A stretch of DNA of 64,000 bases from Bin34 sp965219935 (lineage in GTDB: Bacteria > Chloroflexota > Anaerolineae > Caldilineales > Caldilineaceae): NCBI GenBank assembly GCA_965219935.1, contig CBDCOU010000003.1, positions 1,984,001-2,048,000 of the forward strand, read 5' to 3'. The position numbers were made by a program, and so were the translations under genes. Positions 50,474-59,617 of this stretch are shown here, piece after piece. The notes beneath the pieces were generated by a model. The model did not search any database and had not been told where the DNA came from. It was given only the letters and a program-made list of their open reading frames with translations. The number at the start of each line of letters is the position of its first letter. Positions within the stretch are counted from its first letter, which is position 1.

Positions 50474-51715
50474 TCAAACCGACTTCAGAAAGTCGCGGAT
50501 GACGAGGGCCGCCGATGCCCCCTCACCCACCGCGGCCGCGACCTGCTTGGTGCTGCCGGCCCTGACATCACCGGCCGCGAACACGCCGGGCATGCTGGTC
50601 TCAAGCATAAGGGGTTGCCGCCCGCCGAACCGGGCCAGCGGCACATCGGCATGTTCCAGGTCATGTCCCGTCTCAATGAATCCCCACCGGTCGCGCACGA
50701 CATCCAGACCGTTCAGGTATTCCGTGTTGGGCTCGAGGCCCACAAAGACAAAGGCGCCGTCCACGTCCAGCGACTCCGCGCCCTCTCCCGCCGGCGTGTT
50801 CAGTTGCAGCGCCGTCAAGTGGCCACCCCGGCCCCGAAAGGCACCCACCTCGGTGCGGTAGCGCACCTCCACCGCCGGCGTGGCCGTCAACTTCTCCACA
50901 ACCGCCGGCGACGCCTTGAACTCGCTTCCGCGCACCAGCACGGTAACACTTGAGGCAAACCGGGTCAGGTGAACGGCCTCCTCGGCCGCACTGTTGCCGC
51001 CCCCGATCACCGCAACCGCCTTGTCGCGGTAGAACGGACCGTCGCAGGTGGAACAGAAGTGAATGCCGGCGCCAATGAAGTCCGCTTCCCCAGGGACCCC
51101 CAATGTGCGGTACCGGCTGCCGGATGCCAACAGGACGGCATGGGACGTGTACACGTCCCCGGTGCCGGTCCGTATGCTCAGGAACGGTTCGTCCCGGTGA
51201 ATCGACACCACGTCGACCGCCTCCAGAACCTGTCCGCCAAAACGCCGGGCCTGCGCCAGGAGTCGTTCCGCAAATGCGTTGCCCTCGATGCCGTCGGGAA
51301 AACCCGGCACGTTTTCGTAGTTGAACGTGCGGGTGGCCTGACCTCCGGGTGCGCCCCGTTCCAGCAGGAGCGTGTCGATGCCTTCGCGTGTGGTGTAGAT
51401 CGCGGCCACCAGCGCCGCCGGCCCGGCACCGATGCAGATCAGCGGCCAGAACTTCCGGTCTATGGATGTCTTGAGACCCAGTTTGGCGGCCAGTTCGGCG
51501 TTGCTGGGTTCGACGAGGCGGGTCCCGTCGTCGAACACGATCGTGGGAATGATCCGCTTGCCCTCGTTGAGGTGAATCACCAGTTGTTCCGCTGCCGCAT
51601 CCTCTTCGATGTTGACCCAGGCATAGGGGATTTGGTGATCGCCGAGGAAGGATTTCGCGCGGCGACAGTCCGGGCACCAAAAGGCACCATACACTGTCAG
51701 CGAGGGTTTGGACAT
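50474..51715 (-). CDS. Glutaredoxin-thioredoxin reductase fusion
   Basis: A 413-residue flavoprotein. Residues 1-80 are a glutaredoxin domain with CPDC (Cys14, Cys17) and TVYGAFWCPDC opening. Residues 90-413 are a thioredoxin-reductase module: ICIGAGPAALVAAIYTT (FAD), active-site CSTC (Cys221, Cys224), VIGGGNSAAEEAV (NADPH) and FAAGDVRAGSTKQVA. Electrons would pass from NADPH through FAD to the second disulfide and to the attached glutaredoxin. The ATG at 51715 starts the glutaredoxin strand; the frame continues upstream without homology. Confidence 0.9.
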   Translation of the reverse strand: MSKPSLTVYGAFWCPDCRRAKSFLGDHQIPYAWVNIEEDAAAEQLVIHLNEGKRIIPTIVFDDGTRLVEPSNAELAAKLGLKTSIDRKFWPLICIGAGPAALVAAIYTTREGIDTLLLERGAPGGQATRTFNYENVPGFPDGIEGNAFAERLLAQARRFGGQVLEAVDVVSIHRDEPFLSIRTGTGDVYTSHAVLLASGSRYRTLGVPGEADFIGAGIHFCSTCDGPFYRDKAVAVIGGGNSAAEEAVHLTRFASSVTVLVRGSEFKASPAVVEKLTATPAVEVRYRTEVGAFRGRGGHLTALQLNTPAGEGAESLDVDGAFVFVGLEPNTEYLNGLDVVRDRWGFIETGHDLEHADVPLARFGGRQPLMLETSMPGVFAAGDVRAGSTKQVAAAVGEGASAALVIRDFLKSV

Positions 51716-51913
51716 TGTCGGGACACGACCTGGGCGAAGGGTGACGGCATGATGCCGCCCCTGATGTTCGTACCGATTGTAGTGCAGTTGGCAAACTACA
51801 GTTTGCGATCGTTGACCGGCCTTCAAGAGTGCTTGCATCCCACGGGGGAATCAGGCGGTTCGGCGTGCTAGACTCAGCCAATCCCCGCCGTGCCAACACC
51901 CGGAATCCACCCT

Positions 51914-53044
51914 ATGCAAGTAAGTCCGCGCGACCCGTTGCCCGTGCCGGCCGACCTGAAGGAACGGTGTGGCAGCGCCCTCACCTTCGCCGCCACACAG
52001 GTTCGCAACCTGACGGAACGCCATCCCGATCTCCTGCCCCTCTACACCCGGGGGGGCCGCTGGAACCACGAGGGGGAGGCGTGGACCAACTGGTGCGAGG
52101 GGTTTGTGGCGGGTCAGATGTGGATTCTCTACCGCCACACGCGGGATCCCTTCTGGCGGGACACGGCCATCCACTATTCGAAGCTGCTGCGGGGTCGGGA
52201 ACACGACCGGGACGTGCACGACCTGGGGTTCATCTTCTGGTCCTCCTGGAAGCGGTGGCACGATGAAACCGGCGACGACGCCCTGCAGGATGTCATTGTC
52301 CAGGCCGGCCAAACCATGGGGCTGCGCTTCAAGGAGCAAGGACAGTATCTGCGCTCCTTCGTTTCCGACGAGAGCATCTTCATCGACATCATGATGAACG
52401 TCGGCATCATCTTCCACGCGGCCCTGGCCACCGGCGACGAAGAACTCTGGAACAAGGTACTTGCCCACTGCCACACGTCCCGCCGTTATCTGGTGCGGGG
52501 GGACGGCAGCACATCGCATGAGGGCATTTTCGATCTGGAGACCGGCGCCTTCCTGCGGCAAACCACCCACCACGGGTGGCGCGACGACTCCTCGTGGGCA
52601 CGGGGCCTGACCTGGTCCATGTACGGGTTCGGCACGGTGTACACCTACACCGGCGACTCGCGTTTCCTGCAAACCGCGGAATTGAACGCCCAGTACTACA
52701 TGGAGCACACGCCGCACCAGGGTGTCCCACCCAACGACTGGACCGAGGTGAATCCAGCCTCTCCCTACGAAAGTTCGGCTGCGGCGATCGGTGCCTGCGG
52801 CTTCTTCCAGTTGGCCCGGTTGGTTAGCGACCCGGTGCGAGCGCGTGCCTACCACGAATACGCCTGTCAAATCATGGAAACCCTCACCGGCCCGGAATTC
52901 CTGGCGGAAGGGATTGACGGTTGGGAAGGCATCATGCGACATGGCATTTACCTGCGTCGCAAGGGGCTGGGCGTCAACGAAAGTGTGATGTGGGGCGAAT
53001 ACTTCTTTCTGGAGGCCCTGTCCCGGGCAATGGAATATGAGTGA
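51914..53044 (+). CDS. Glycoside hydrolase family 88-like (unsaturated glucuronyl hydrolase)
   Basis: A 376-residue (alpha/alpha)6-barrel protein. WTNWCEGFVAGQMWILY, HDLGFIFWSSWKRWHD with the catalytic-type Asp, and DDSSWARGLTWSMYGFG are GH88 hallmarks. Such enzymes hydrate and remove unsaturated uronic acid from oligosaccharides made by polysaccharide lyases. No signal peptide is seen, so it acts in the cytoplasm. It heads an eight-gene run. The ATG at 51914 is preferred to a GTG at 51890. The stop overlaps the SDR start. Confidence 0.88.
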   Translation: MQVSPRDPLPVPADLKERCGSALTFAATQVRNLTERHPDLLPLYTRGGRWNHEGEAWTNWCEGFVAGQMWILYRHTRDPFWRDTAIHYSKLLRGREHDRDVHDLGFIFWSSWKRWHDETGDDALQDVIVQAGQTMGLRFKEQGQYLRSFVSDESIFIDIMMNVGIIFHAALATGDEELWNKVLAHCHTSRRYLVRGDGSTSHEGIFDLETGAFLRQTTHHGWRDDSSWARGLTWSMYGFGTVYTYTGDSRFLQTAELNAQYYMEHTPHQGVPPNDWTEVNPASPYESSAAAIGACGFFQLARLVSDPVRARAYHEYACQIMETLTGPEFLAEGIDGWEGIMRHGIYLRRKGLGVNESVMWGEYFFLEALSRAMEYE

Positions 53045-53810
53045 TCGGCGACAGGCCTTGGTCACAGGAGGTGGCCGGGGCATCGGGCGGGGGATCGTCC
53101 TGGCCCTGGCGGCGGAGGGTTGGCATGTCGCCATCAACTTCCGCAGCAACCGGGAAGCCGCCGAGGAGGCTGCGGCCTCGGCCCGCGCCGCCGGCGGCGA
53201 AGCCACGCTCGTGCCCGGCAACATTGCCGAGCCCGCCGACCGCGCAGCCGTGGCCGAGGCCACCCTGGAGGCCTGTGGCTCCCTGGATCTGCTGGTGAAC
53301 AACGCGGGCATGGCTCCGCGCCAACGGATGGACCTGCTGGAGATGGGCGAGGCCAGCTATGACGAGGTCATGGACGTCAACCTCAAGGGCCCGCTGTTCC
53401 TGACCCAAACCCTGGCCCGGCACATGGTCGGCAGGGTCGACTCCGGCGGCCGCCCCGGCCAAATCGTCAACATTGGCTCCATCAGCGGATTCACAAGCAG
53501 TTCCAACCGCTCCGAATACTGCATCTCCAAGGCCGGCATGACCATGATGACCGCCCTGCTGGCGGATAGCCTCAGTCCGTGGGGCATCAACGTATATGAG
53601 ATCCAGCCCGGGCTGATCGAAACCGACATGACGCGCGGCGTCAAGGCCCGGTACGATGCCCTGATTGAGGACGGCCTGACCCCGATTCCACGCTGGGGCC
53701 AGCCCGAGGACATCGGCAAGGCAGTGGCCGCCATTGCCGGCGGGGCCCTGCCCTTCTCCACGGGCGAGGTAATCCGGGTCGACGGCGGCTTCCACATGCA
53801 TCGGCTTTAG
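53037..53810 (+). CDS. SDR-family oxidoreductase
   Basis: A 257-residue classical short-chain dehydrogenase. TGGGRGIGRG is the cofactor motif, NNAG is present, and the catalytic Ser (IGSISGF) and Tyr-Lys (YCISKAG) are intact. 3-oxoacyl-ACP-reductase-like in sequence, but its position after the GH88 gene (8-base overlap) argues for reduction of a keto-uronate or keto-sugar in this pathway, as in other uronate routes. Confidence 0.88.
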   Translation: MSDRRQALVTGGGRGIGRGIVLALAAEGWHVAINFRSNREAAEEAAASARAAGGEATLVPGNIAEPADRAAVAEATLEACGSLDLLVNNAGMAPRQRMDLLEMGEASYDEVMDVNLKGPLFLTQTLARHMVGRVDSGGRPGQIVNIGSISGFTSSSNRSEYCISKAGMTMMTALLADSLSPWGINVYEIQPGLIETDMTRGVKARYDALIEDGLTPIPRWGQPEDIGKAVAAIAGGALPFSTGEVIRVDGGFHMHRL

Positions 53811-54003
53811 GTTTCCGGACATCCGAACCGGGAACGGTTCAGCCAGCGTGCGAACTGACGGATTCCGCCTGGTGCGGGGCTTGGGTTCCATTGTGCGCAG
53901 GACGCGTCCAGCCGGTCCGGATCAGGCCCCGCAACGCGACCCGGGCCGACCAAGCCATGCCGAGCAGAATCCAGTTGCCTGAACAGCCTCCAAGGAACCT
54001 TCC

Positions 54004-55443
54004 ATGCCTCCACGCCTGCGTCGCGTAGCCCAATTGCGAACGCCAGCCCTCTTCAGCCGCTACCTGTCCGAACGGAACATCGACCTGCCGTTCGACGAAA
54101 CGCTCGAGACCGATGCCCAGGCACCGCTCGCGCAACCCTGTGAAGTCCACGGACTGACCATTGGCAACCGCTTCTGCATCCACCCGATGGAAGGCTGGGA
54201 CGGCACAGAGGACGGCAAACCCACTGAGTTGGTGGAACGCCGCTGGTCGCGGTTCGGGGCAAGCGGCGCCAAGCTGATTTGGGGCGGCGAGGCGGTTGCC
54301 GTCCGGCCGGACGGCCGCGCCAACCCCAACCAGTTGATGTTGACCGCCGAATCGATGGCGGCCATTGGCGGTTTGCGCGAGACACTGGTGGCCGCACACG
54401 AGGAATGCTTCGGCAATGCCGACGATTTGCTGGTGGGGCTGCAACTAACGCATTCGGGACGCTTCGCCCGGCCCAACGACAAGGTCCGCATGGAGCCCTG
54501 GACGCTGTACGCCCACCCTGTCCTGGACGCGAAGTTCCACCTGGGACCCGACGCCGTATTGATGAGCGACGACGACATCCGGCGTCTCATCGACGACTTT
54601 CTGACTGCGGCACGGCGCGCGCGGGACATCGGTTTCCAGTTCGTCGACATCAAGCACTGCCACGGCTATCTGGGCCACGAGTTCCTAAGTGCCTACGACC
54701 GGCCCGGGGACTTCGGGGGCAGCTTCGAGAACCGGACGCGTTTCCTGCGCACGATCGTCGAAGGCATCCGCAGCGAGGCGCCGGGACTGCTGATAGGGGT
54801 CCGGCTGAGCGCGTTCGACTTCGTTCCCTTCCGTCCGGATCCGGACCTGGAGGGCCAGGGCGTGCCGGAGCTGGAAACCGACGGCTACCGCCATGCCTTT
54901 GGCGGCGATGCCACCGGAACCGGCCTGGACCTCGAGGAGACGGTGCCCTTCCTTAACCTATTAAGGGATCTGGACATCCGGCTGGTCAACCTGACCGCCG
55001 GCAGTCCCTACTATGTGCCCCACATTCAGCGGCCGGCCCTGTTCCCGCCGTCGGACGGCTACCGGCCGCCGGAGGACCCGCTGGCCGGCGTCGCCCGCCA
55101 GGTACAGGCCGCCGCCATTCTCAAGCAGCGCTGTCCCGACATGGTGACGGTCGGCTCCGGATACTCCTATCTCCAGGAGTGGCTCCCCAACGTGGCCCAA
55201 GCCGTGGTGCGCAGGCGGATGGCGGACTTTGTGGGCCTGGGACGCATGGTTCTGTCCTATCCCGACATGCCGGCGGACGTGCTGGCGGGCCGCCCCCTGC
55301 AGCGCAAGCTGATCTGCCGCACGTTCAGCGACTGCACCACGGCACCCCGCATGGGGTTGATTTCGGGGTGCTTCCCCCTGGATGACTTCTACACCCAACA
55401 TCCCGAACACGAAATTCTCCTGGAGGCCAAACAGGCCGCCTGA
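54004..55443 (+). CDS. NADH:flavin oxidoreductase (old yellow enzyme-like)
   Basis: A 479-residue FMN-dependent enzyme. The barrel shows GNRFCIHPMEGWDG, LTHSGRFARPNDK and HCHGYLGHEFLSAYDRP with GGSFENRTRFL, all signatures of the OYE/2,4-dienoyl-CoA reductase-like family. The C-terminal half keeps ADFVGLGRMVLSYPDM. No Fe-S cluster cysteines or reductase domains are added. It would reduce an activated C=C bond, which fits an unsaturated sugar acid intermediate. Confidence 0.85.
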   Translation: MPPRLRRVAQLRTPALFSRYLSERNIDLPFDETLETDAQAPLAQPCEVHGLTIGNRFCIHPMEGWDGTEDGKPTELVERRWSRFGASGAKLIWGGEAVAVRPDGRANPNQLMLTAESMAAIGGLRETLVAAHEECFGNADDLLVGLQLTHSGRFARPNDKVRMEPWTLYAHPVLDAKFHLGPDAVLMSDDDIRRLIDDFLTAARRARDIGFQFVDIKHCHGYLGHEFLSAYDRPGDFGGSFENRTRFLRTIVEGIRSEAPGLLIGVRLSAFDFVPFRPDPDLEGQGVPELETDGYRHAFGGDATGTGLDLEETVPFLNLLRDLDIRLVNLTAGSPYYVPHIQRPALFPPSDGYRPPEDPLAGVARQVQAAAILKQRCPDMVTVGSGYSYLQEWLPNVAQAVVRRRMADFVGLGRMVLSYPDMPADVLAGRPLQRKLICRTFSDCTTAPRMGLISGCFPLDDFYTQHPEHEILLEAKQAA

Positions 55444-55505
55444 CAGCCTGTCCGGATCCGGTGCCGACCGGCTTCTTCCCCTCCCCCTTGTCAAGGAACA
55501 GCCCC

Positions 55506-56513
55506 ATGCCACCCATCAAGACCACCCTCGTCGGCAGCTATCCAGTGCCCCGCTGGCTGCAGGCCACGCCCAGCCGGGATTCGCTGCGCGATGCCATGGC
55601 CGTGGTCATCAAGACCCAGGAACTGGCCGGTGTGGACCTGCTGGTGGACGGCGAGCTGTCCCGCTTCGACTTCAACCACCCGGAAACCAACGGGATGATC
55701 GAGTACTTCCTCGGCCCCATGTCCGGGGTGTCCACAACCCTGACCCGGGATGACTGGAAGGCCTTCCACAGTCGGTCCGACATGCAGTTCCGTGCCCAGC
55801 CGGCAGCGGTCGTGACCGGCGACATCGGTGCCGGGACCTTGAATCTGGAGCAGGACTATCTCCGCCTGCAGGCACTCACGGAGCGTCCCACAAAGTTCAC
55901 CGTCACCGCACCCTACATGCTGGCCCAGACCCTCTTCGACCGGCACTACCCGGACTTGCAGAGCCGGACCATGGCACTGGGCCACGTCCTGGCGGACGCC
56001 ATACGGGACATCAACGCCGATACGATTCAGGTGGACGAAGCCTCGTTGACAGGGCACCCGCAGGACTGCAGCTGGGCCCACGAGCCCATCAACCTGGTGC
56101 TGGATGCCGTGGCCAACGACAGCGCCCTCCATCTGTGTTTCGGAAACTACGGCGGCCAAAGGGTACAGGCCGGCTTCTGGGAGGACATGGTGCCGTTCCT
56201 CAACAACCTGCACGTGGGTGCCCTGATCCTGGAGTTCGCCCGCAGGGGCTACGACGAACTGGAGGTGTTCAAGGACGTGCGGCCGGACATCGCGCTGGGA
56301 ATCGGCGTCATCGACATCAAGGACCTGGAGATCGAAACCCCCGACACGGTGGCATCCCGCATCGAACGCGCGGTTTCGGTCCTCGGCGCGGAGCGGGTGG
56401 CCTGGGTGCATCCCGACTGCGGGTTCTGGATGCTGCCGCGCAACGTGGCCGACGGCAAGATACAGGCCCTGGTCGCCGGCCGCGATTTGTATTGCGGCAC
56501 GCGGTCCGCCTGA
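55506..56513 (+). CDS. MetE-core-like (cobalamin-independent methyltransferase fold) protein
   Basis: A 335-residue TIM barrel like the C-terminal half of MetE. The zinc ligands read His209 and Cys211 (LHLC), Glu243 (ILEF) and Cys305 (HPDCG), and the substrate-site DEAS matches MetE IDEPA. It lacks the N-terminal half that binds methyltetrahydrofolate. Such core-only proteins often use methyl donors other than folate, or act on alkyl-thiols. AAGGAAC precedes the ATG. Its place in a sugar operon is unusual. Confidence 0.82.
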   Translation: MPPIKTTLVGSYPVPRWLQATPSRDSLRDAMAVVIKTQELAGVDLLVDGELSRFDFNHPETNGMIEYFLGPMSGVSTTLTRDDWKAFHSRSDMQFRAQPAAVVTGDIGAGTLNLEQDYLRLQALTERPTKFTVTAPYMLAQTLFDRHYPDLQSRTMALGHVLADAIRDINADTIQVDEASLTGHPQDCSWAHEPINLVLDAVANDSALHLCFGNYGGQRVQAGFWEDMVPFLNNLHVGALILEFARRGYDELEVFKDVRPDIALGIGVIDIKDLEIETPDTVASRIERAVSVLGAERVAWVHPDCGFWMLPRNVADGKIQALVAGRDLYCGTRSA

Positions 56514-56559
56514 ACCACCCCTGCCGCAACCAGTCGCACGTCGCCTCCGGAACAAAGCC

Positions 56560-57576
56560 ATGACCGCTACGCCACCTCCCGTCAGACTGGCCGCCATCGG
56601 CCTTAACCACAGCCACATCTACGGCATGGCCGCCCACCTGGTGGAAGCCGGAGCCGAAATGGCCGCGGTCCACGCCGTGGAACCCGAGTTGCGGGAACCC
56701 TTCGCCCAGCGGTACCCCGATGCCCGGATTGCCGCAACGGCGCAGGAGATCTACGCGGACGAGTCCATCGACGTGGTCCTGACCGCAGCCATTCCCTCGG
56801 AACGGGCCGGCATCGCCATCGCCGCCATGCAGCACGGCAAGGACGTGCAGAGCGACAAGGCCGGCATGACCACCCTGGCCCAGTGGCAGGAAGTCAGGGA
56901 CGTTCAGGCCGCGACTGGTTGCATCTACTCGGTGGCGTACAGCGAGCGGTTCGGAAGCAAGGCCACCGTGCGCGCGCTGGAGCTGGTCAAGGCAGGGGCG
57001 GTGGGAGACGTTGTCCATCTGATGGGGACCGGTCCCCACTCCCTGCGCAAGCCCACGCGTCCCGACTGGTTCTTTCGCCGGGACACCGCGGGCGGCATCC
57101 TCTGCGACATTGCGGCCCACCAGTGCGACCAGTACCTTGCGTTCAGTGGCGAAACCGATCCGATCGTGGTCAAGTCGCAGGTGGCCAACCGCGCCCATCC
57201 CGACACGCCGGAATTCGAGGACTTCGGCGACATGCTGGTGAGGGGCCGAAGCACCGTCGGCTACTTCAGGGTCGACTGGTTCACGCCGACCGGCCTGGCA
57301 TCCTGGGGCGACACCCGGCTCACGATCGTGGGCACCGAAGGCTATATCGAGGTGCGCAAGAACCTGGACCTGGCGGGCCGGGCGGGCGGCGACCACCTGT
57401 TCGTGACCGATGCCAACGCCACCCGGTACGAGGACTGCTCCGATGTGCAGCTGACCTTCGGCCACGACTTTCTGGCCGACGTGCGCAACCGCACCGAAAC
57501 CGCCATGCCCCAGGAACATTGCTTCAAGGCCATGCACCTGGCATTGACGGCCCAGGCCCAGGCAGACCACATCTAG
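56560..57576 (+). CDS. Gfo/Idh/MocA family protein with altered EKP motif
   Basis: A 338-residue dehydrogenase-like protein. RLAAIGLNHSHIYGMAAHL is the Rossmann start, and the domain 2 GGILCDIAAHQCDQYLAFSG is family-like. Where the catalytic Lys motif EKP should be, DKA is read (VQSDKAGMTT); the Lys is kept. It could be active with altered substrate geometry. It lies 46 bases after the MetE-like gene and 28 before the next. Confidence 0.82.
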   Translation: MTATPPPVRLAAIGLNHSHIYGMAAHLVEAGAEMAAVHAVEPELREPFAQRYPDARIAATAQEIYADESIDVVLTAAIPSERAGIAIAAMQHGKDVQSDKAGMTTLAQWQEVRDVQAATGCIYSVAYSERFGSKATVRALELVKAGAVGDVVHLMGTGPHSLRKPTRPDWFFRRDTAGGILCDIAAHQCDQYLAFSGETDPIVVKSQVANRAHPDTPEFEDFGDMLVRGRSTVGYFRVDWFTPTGLASWGDTRLTIVGTEGYIEVRKNLDLAGRAGGDHLFVTDANATRYEDCSDVQLTFGHDFLADVRNRTETAMPQEHCFKAMHLALTAQAQADHI

Positions 57577-57604
57577 TCGGCCGCAGGCCCAGCGAGCCAA
57601 CACC

Positions 57605-59590
57605 GTGACAGTCCCCCTTGCAGTCCCGAAGGAATTCGATCGGGCGCGAAACCTGCTGGCGCATGCCACGGAGCACGGCACGTTCCACGAGACCCGCCGC
57701 TCCTGCCGCTTTGCCTGCGACCTGGTGGCCAACGACACGGACCGGGATCTGGTCCTCGCGCAGGAAGTGCTGGCAGCCGTCCTGGCCTGCCAGGTGACCG
57801 ACCCGACCGACGTGCACGCGGGCAATTTCCTGTGGATGGCGGAAGACGACCGCATCGAGGACCTGAACGCCGTGGTCTTCTGTCTGGAGCATCTCGTGCC
57901 CATGATGCTCCAACACGGGAACCGGCTGCCGACGGACACCCGTGCCCGGGTACTCGACGCCATCCGGCTGGGTCTGGAGGAAGTACTGCGCCTGGATGTC
58001 TGGATAGGCTACTCCAACATCACCGCGCTGTCGGTGCTGTGTTGTTGCCTGGGCGGGGAACTGCTGGGCAGAAAGGAGATTCTGGACACAGGGCGCGCCA
58101 AATTGGAAGCGTGGGTCGGGTTCACGGCCGAATCCGGTCATGTACTGGAGTTCAACTCGCCCACGTACGCCGCCGTTTCCATCCGCGCACTGGGCAGGCT
58201 GAGAGGTCTCGTTGTCTGTCCGGACACCGCCGTCCTGGCGGACATGATGCTTTGGCGGCTGGGATTGAGCTACGCCCTGCACCTGCACCGAACCACGGGC
58301 CGGCTGGCCGGTCCGCACGGGCGCGCCTACCAGCCAAGCATCGACGGCGAGGCCCCGCCGGAGGCGGAGACGTTTGCCGAGTGGCTGGACACGGGCCTGC
58401 TGCCGGACTGGCTGGGCGATCTGTACCGCGCCTTGCCGGATCGCCGGGAGGTGCGGGAAGGCATCCTCGCCTCCGAACAGATCGCCATGCACACGGCTCT
58501 GGAGCCCGCATTTGCCGTCGGTTCCGTGACCCGCAGCGTGCATCCGCAAGGGAACGCGGTCATCGGACACCTGCAGGGAGCCGGAGACGCCCCGGGCGGC
58601 GTCCTCTATACCCGGCACATCCTGGACGACAAGTGGCTGGGCGACTTCTACCATGCGACAGATCGCTCCCACTCGCGCAACCTGATGGACGAGGGAGACT
58701 TCCTTGGCATCCAGCACGGTACGGCCGTATTGGGCGCCTATGCCCCGCGCGCCGGCCGGGCCGCCTTCCGCAGTGCGCGCACCGCATTCATCTGGACGCG
58801 GCAGGTGGCAGTCACCGCGGTGTACGTGAACGACGAACCCGCGGGCGACCTGCCCCTGACCATGGTCCCCGGTTCCCGCCTGACCGTCTGCACCGATCGG
58901 GTCCTGTGTCTGCTGCAACCGCTGCATCTGCCGGACCTGCTGCAACCGGCCACCGTTGAACTCCACCGACGCGACGGCGACCTGGTGTGCGACATCTACC
59001 ACTACCGCGCCAAGGAAACGAAGCGTTTCTGGGATCTCGCCTGGCCCGGAGCCTTCTACAAGGGCCGGCCGGCCGGCATCTTCTTCCTGGCCGTGCGTCC
59101 GCGGCGCGATCTGCCGCTTGCGGACGACGTGCGGTCCCGGTGGTCCGAGCTGTCCATCGAATGCACGGTGGCACCGGCCAGGACCCGCACCCACCTGCGC
59201 GAGCAGCGCCGGGCGGCGGCCACCGTCTCCGGTCCGGACGGCAGCTTCTCGCTCGATGTGGATCTCATGGACTTCCGGCACCGAACCCGGCCGGACAAAG
59301 GAACCGGATTGACGGCTCCGCTGGCGGCCCAGTGCAACTGGCAGGACACCGCCAAAGAGCACTCGCTGCGGGTTGCGGATGCGGAAGTCCGGGCCTCCGG
59401 AGCCAACATTTTGTTTGCCCGCGAACCCGATTCGGACACCTGGACGCTGGTTCAGGCCGCCGACAGCCCCGGCCCCGTTTCGGTGCGCGTCGGCGAGACC
59501 ACCCGGCGTGTACCGTTGACCGGCAAGGGCCTCGCCACGTATGGCAACGGACAGCTGACCGTACGCCAAACGCAATCATCTGCCATCTGA
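57605..59590 (+). CDS. Unrecognised 661-residue protein, lyase-like architecture
   Basis: I do not recognise this family. The N-terminal 330 residues are helix-rich with WIGYSNITALSVLCCCLGGE and GHVLEFNSPTYAAVSIRAL, which recall the toroid of heparinase/alginate-lyase-like enzymes; residues 340-661 look beta-rich (GSVTRSVHPQGNAVIGHLQG, YHATDRSHSRNLMDEGDF). A lyase or hydrolase of an acidic polysaccharide is therefore plausible. No signal peptide. It begins with GTG at 57605. The minus-strand frame of similar length (57524-59575) is antisense to it and not a gene. Confidence 0.6.
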   Translation: MTVPLAVPKEFDRARNLLAHATEHGTFHETRRSCRFACDLVANDTDRDLVLAQEVLAAVLACQVTDPTDVHAGNFLWMAEDDRIEDLNAVVFCLEHLVPMMLQHGNRLPTDTRARVLDAIRLGLEEVLRLDVWIGYSNITALSVLCCCLGGELLGRKEILDTGRAKLEAWVGFTAESGHVLEFNSPTYAAVSIRALGRLRGLVVCPDTAVLADMMLWRLGLSYALHLHRTTGRLAGPHGRAYQPSIDGEAPPEAETFAEWLDTGLLPDWLGDLYRALPDRREVREGILASEQIAMHTALEPAFAVGSVTRSVHPQGNAVIGHLQGAGDAPGGVLYTRHILDDKWLGDFYHATDRSHSRNLMDEGDFLGIQHGTAVLGAYAPRAGRAAFRSARTAFIWTRQVAVTAVYVNDEPAGDLPLTMVPGSRLTVCTDRVLCLLQPLHLPDLLQPATVELHRRDGDLVCDIYHYRAKETKRFWDLAWPGAFYKGRPAGIFFLAVRPRRDLPLADDVRSRWSELSIECTVAPARTRTHLREQRRAAATVSGPDGSFSLDVDLMDFRHRTRPDKGTGLTAPLAAQCNWQDTAKEHSLRVADAEVRASGANILFAREPDSDTWTLVQAADSPGPVSVRVGETTRRVPLTGKGLATYGNGQLTVRQTQSSAI

Positions 59591-59617
59591 CACATCCCAC
59601 ACCATAGGAGTCGCTCC

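Noticed and set aside
57524..59575. 683-codon open frame on the minus strand
   Set aside because: It is antisense to the 661-residue gene, whose codon pattern and protein-like composition are better and which fits the operon; long antisense frames are common in GC-rich DNA.
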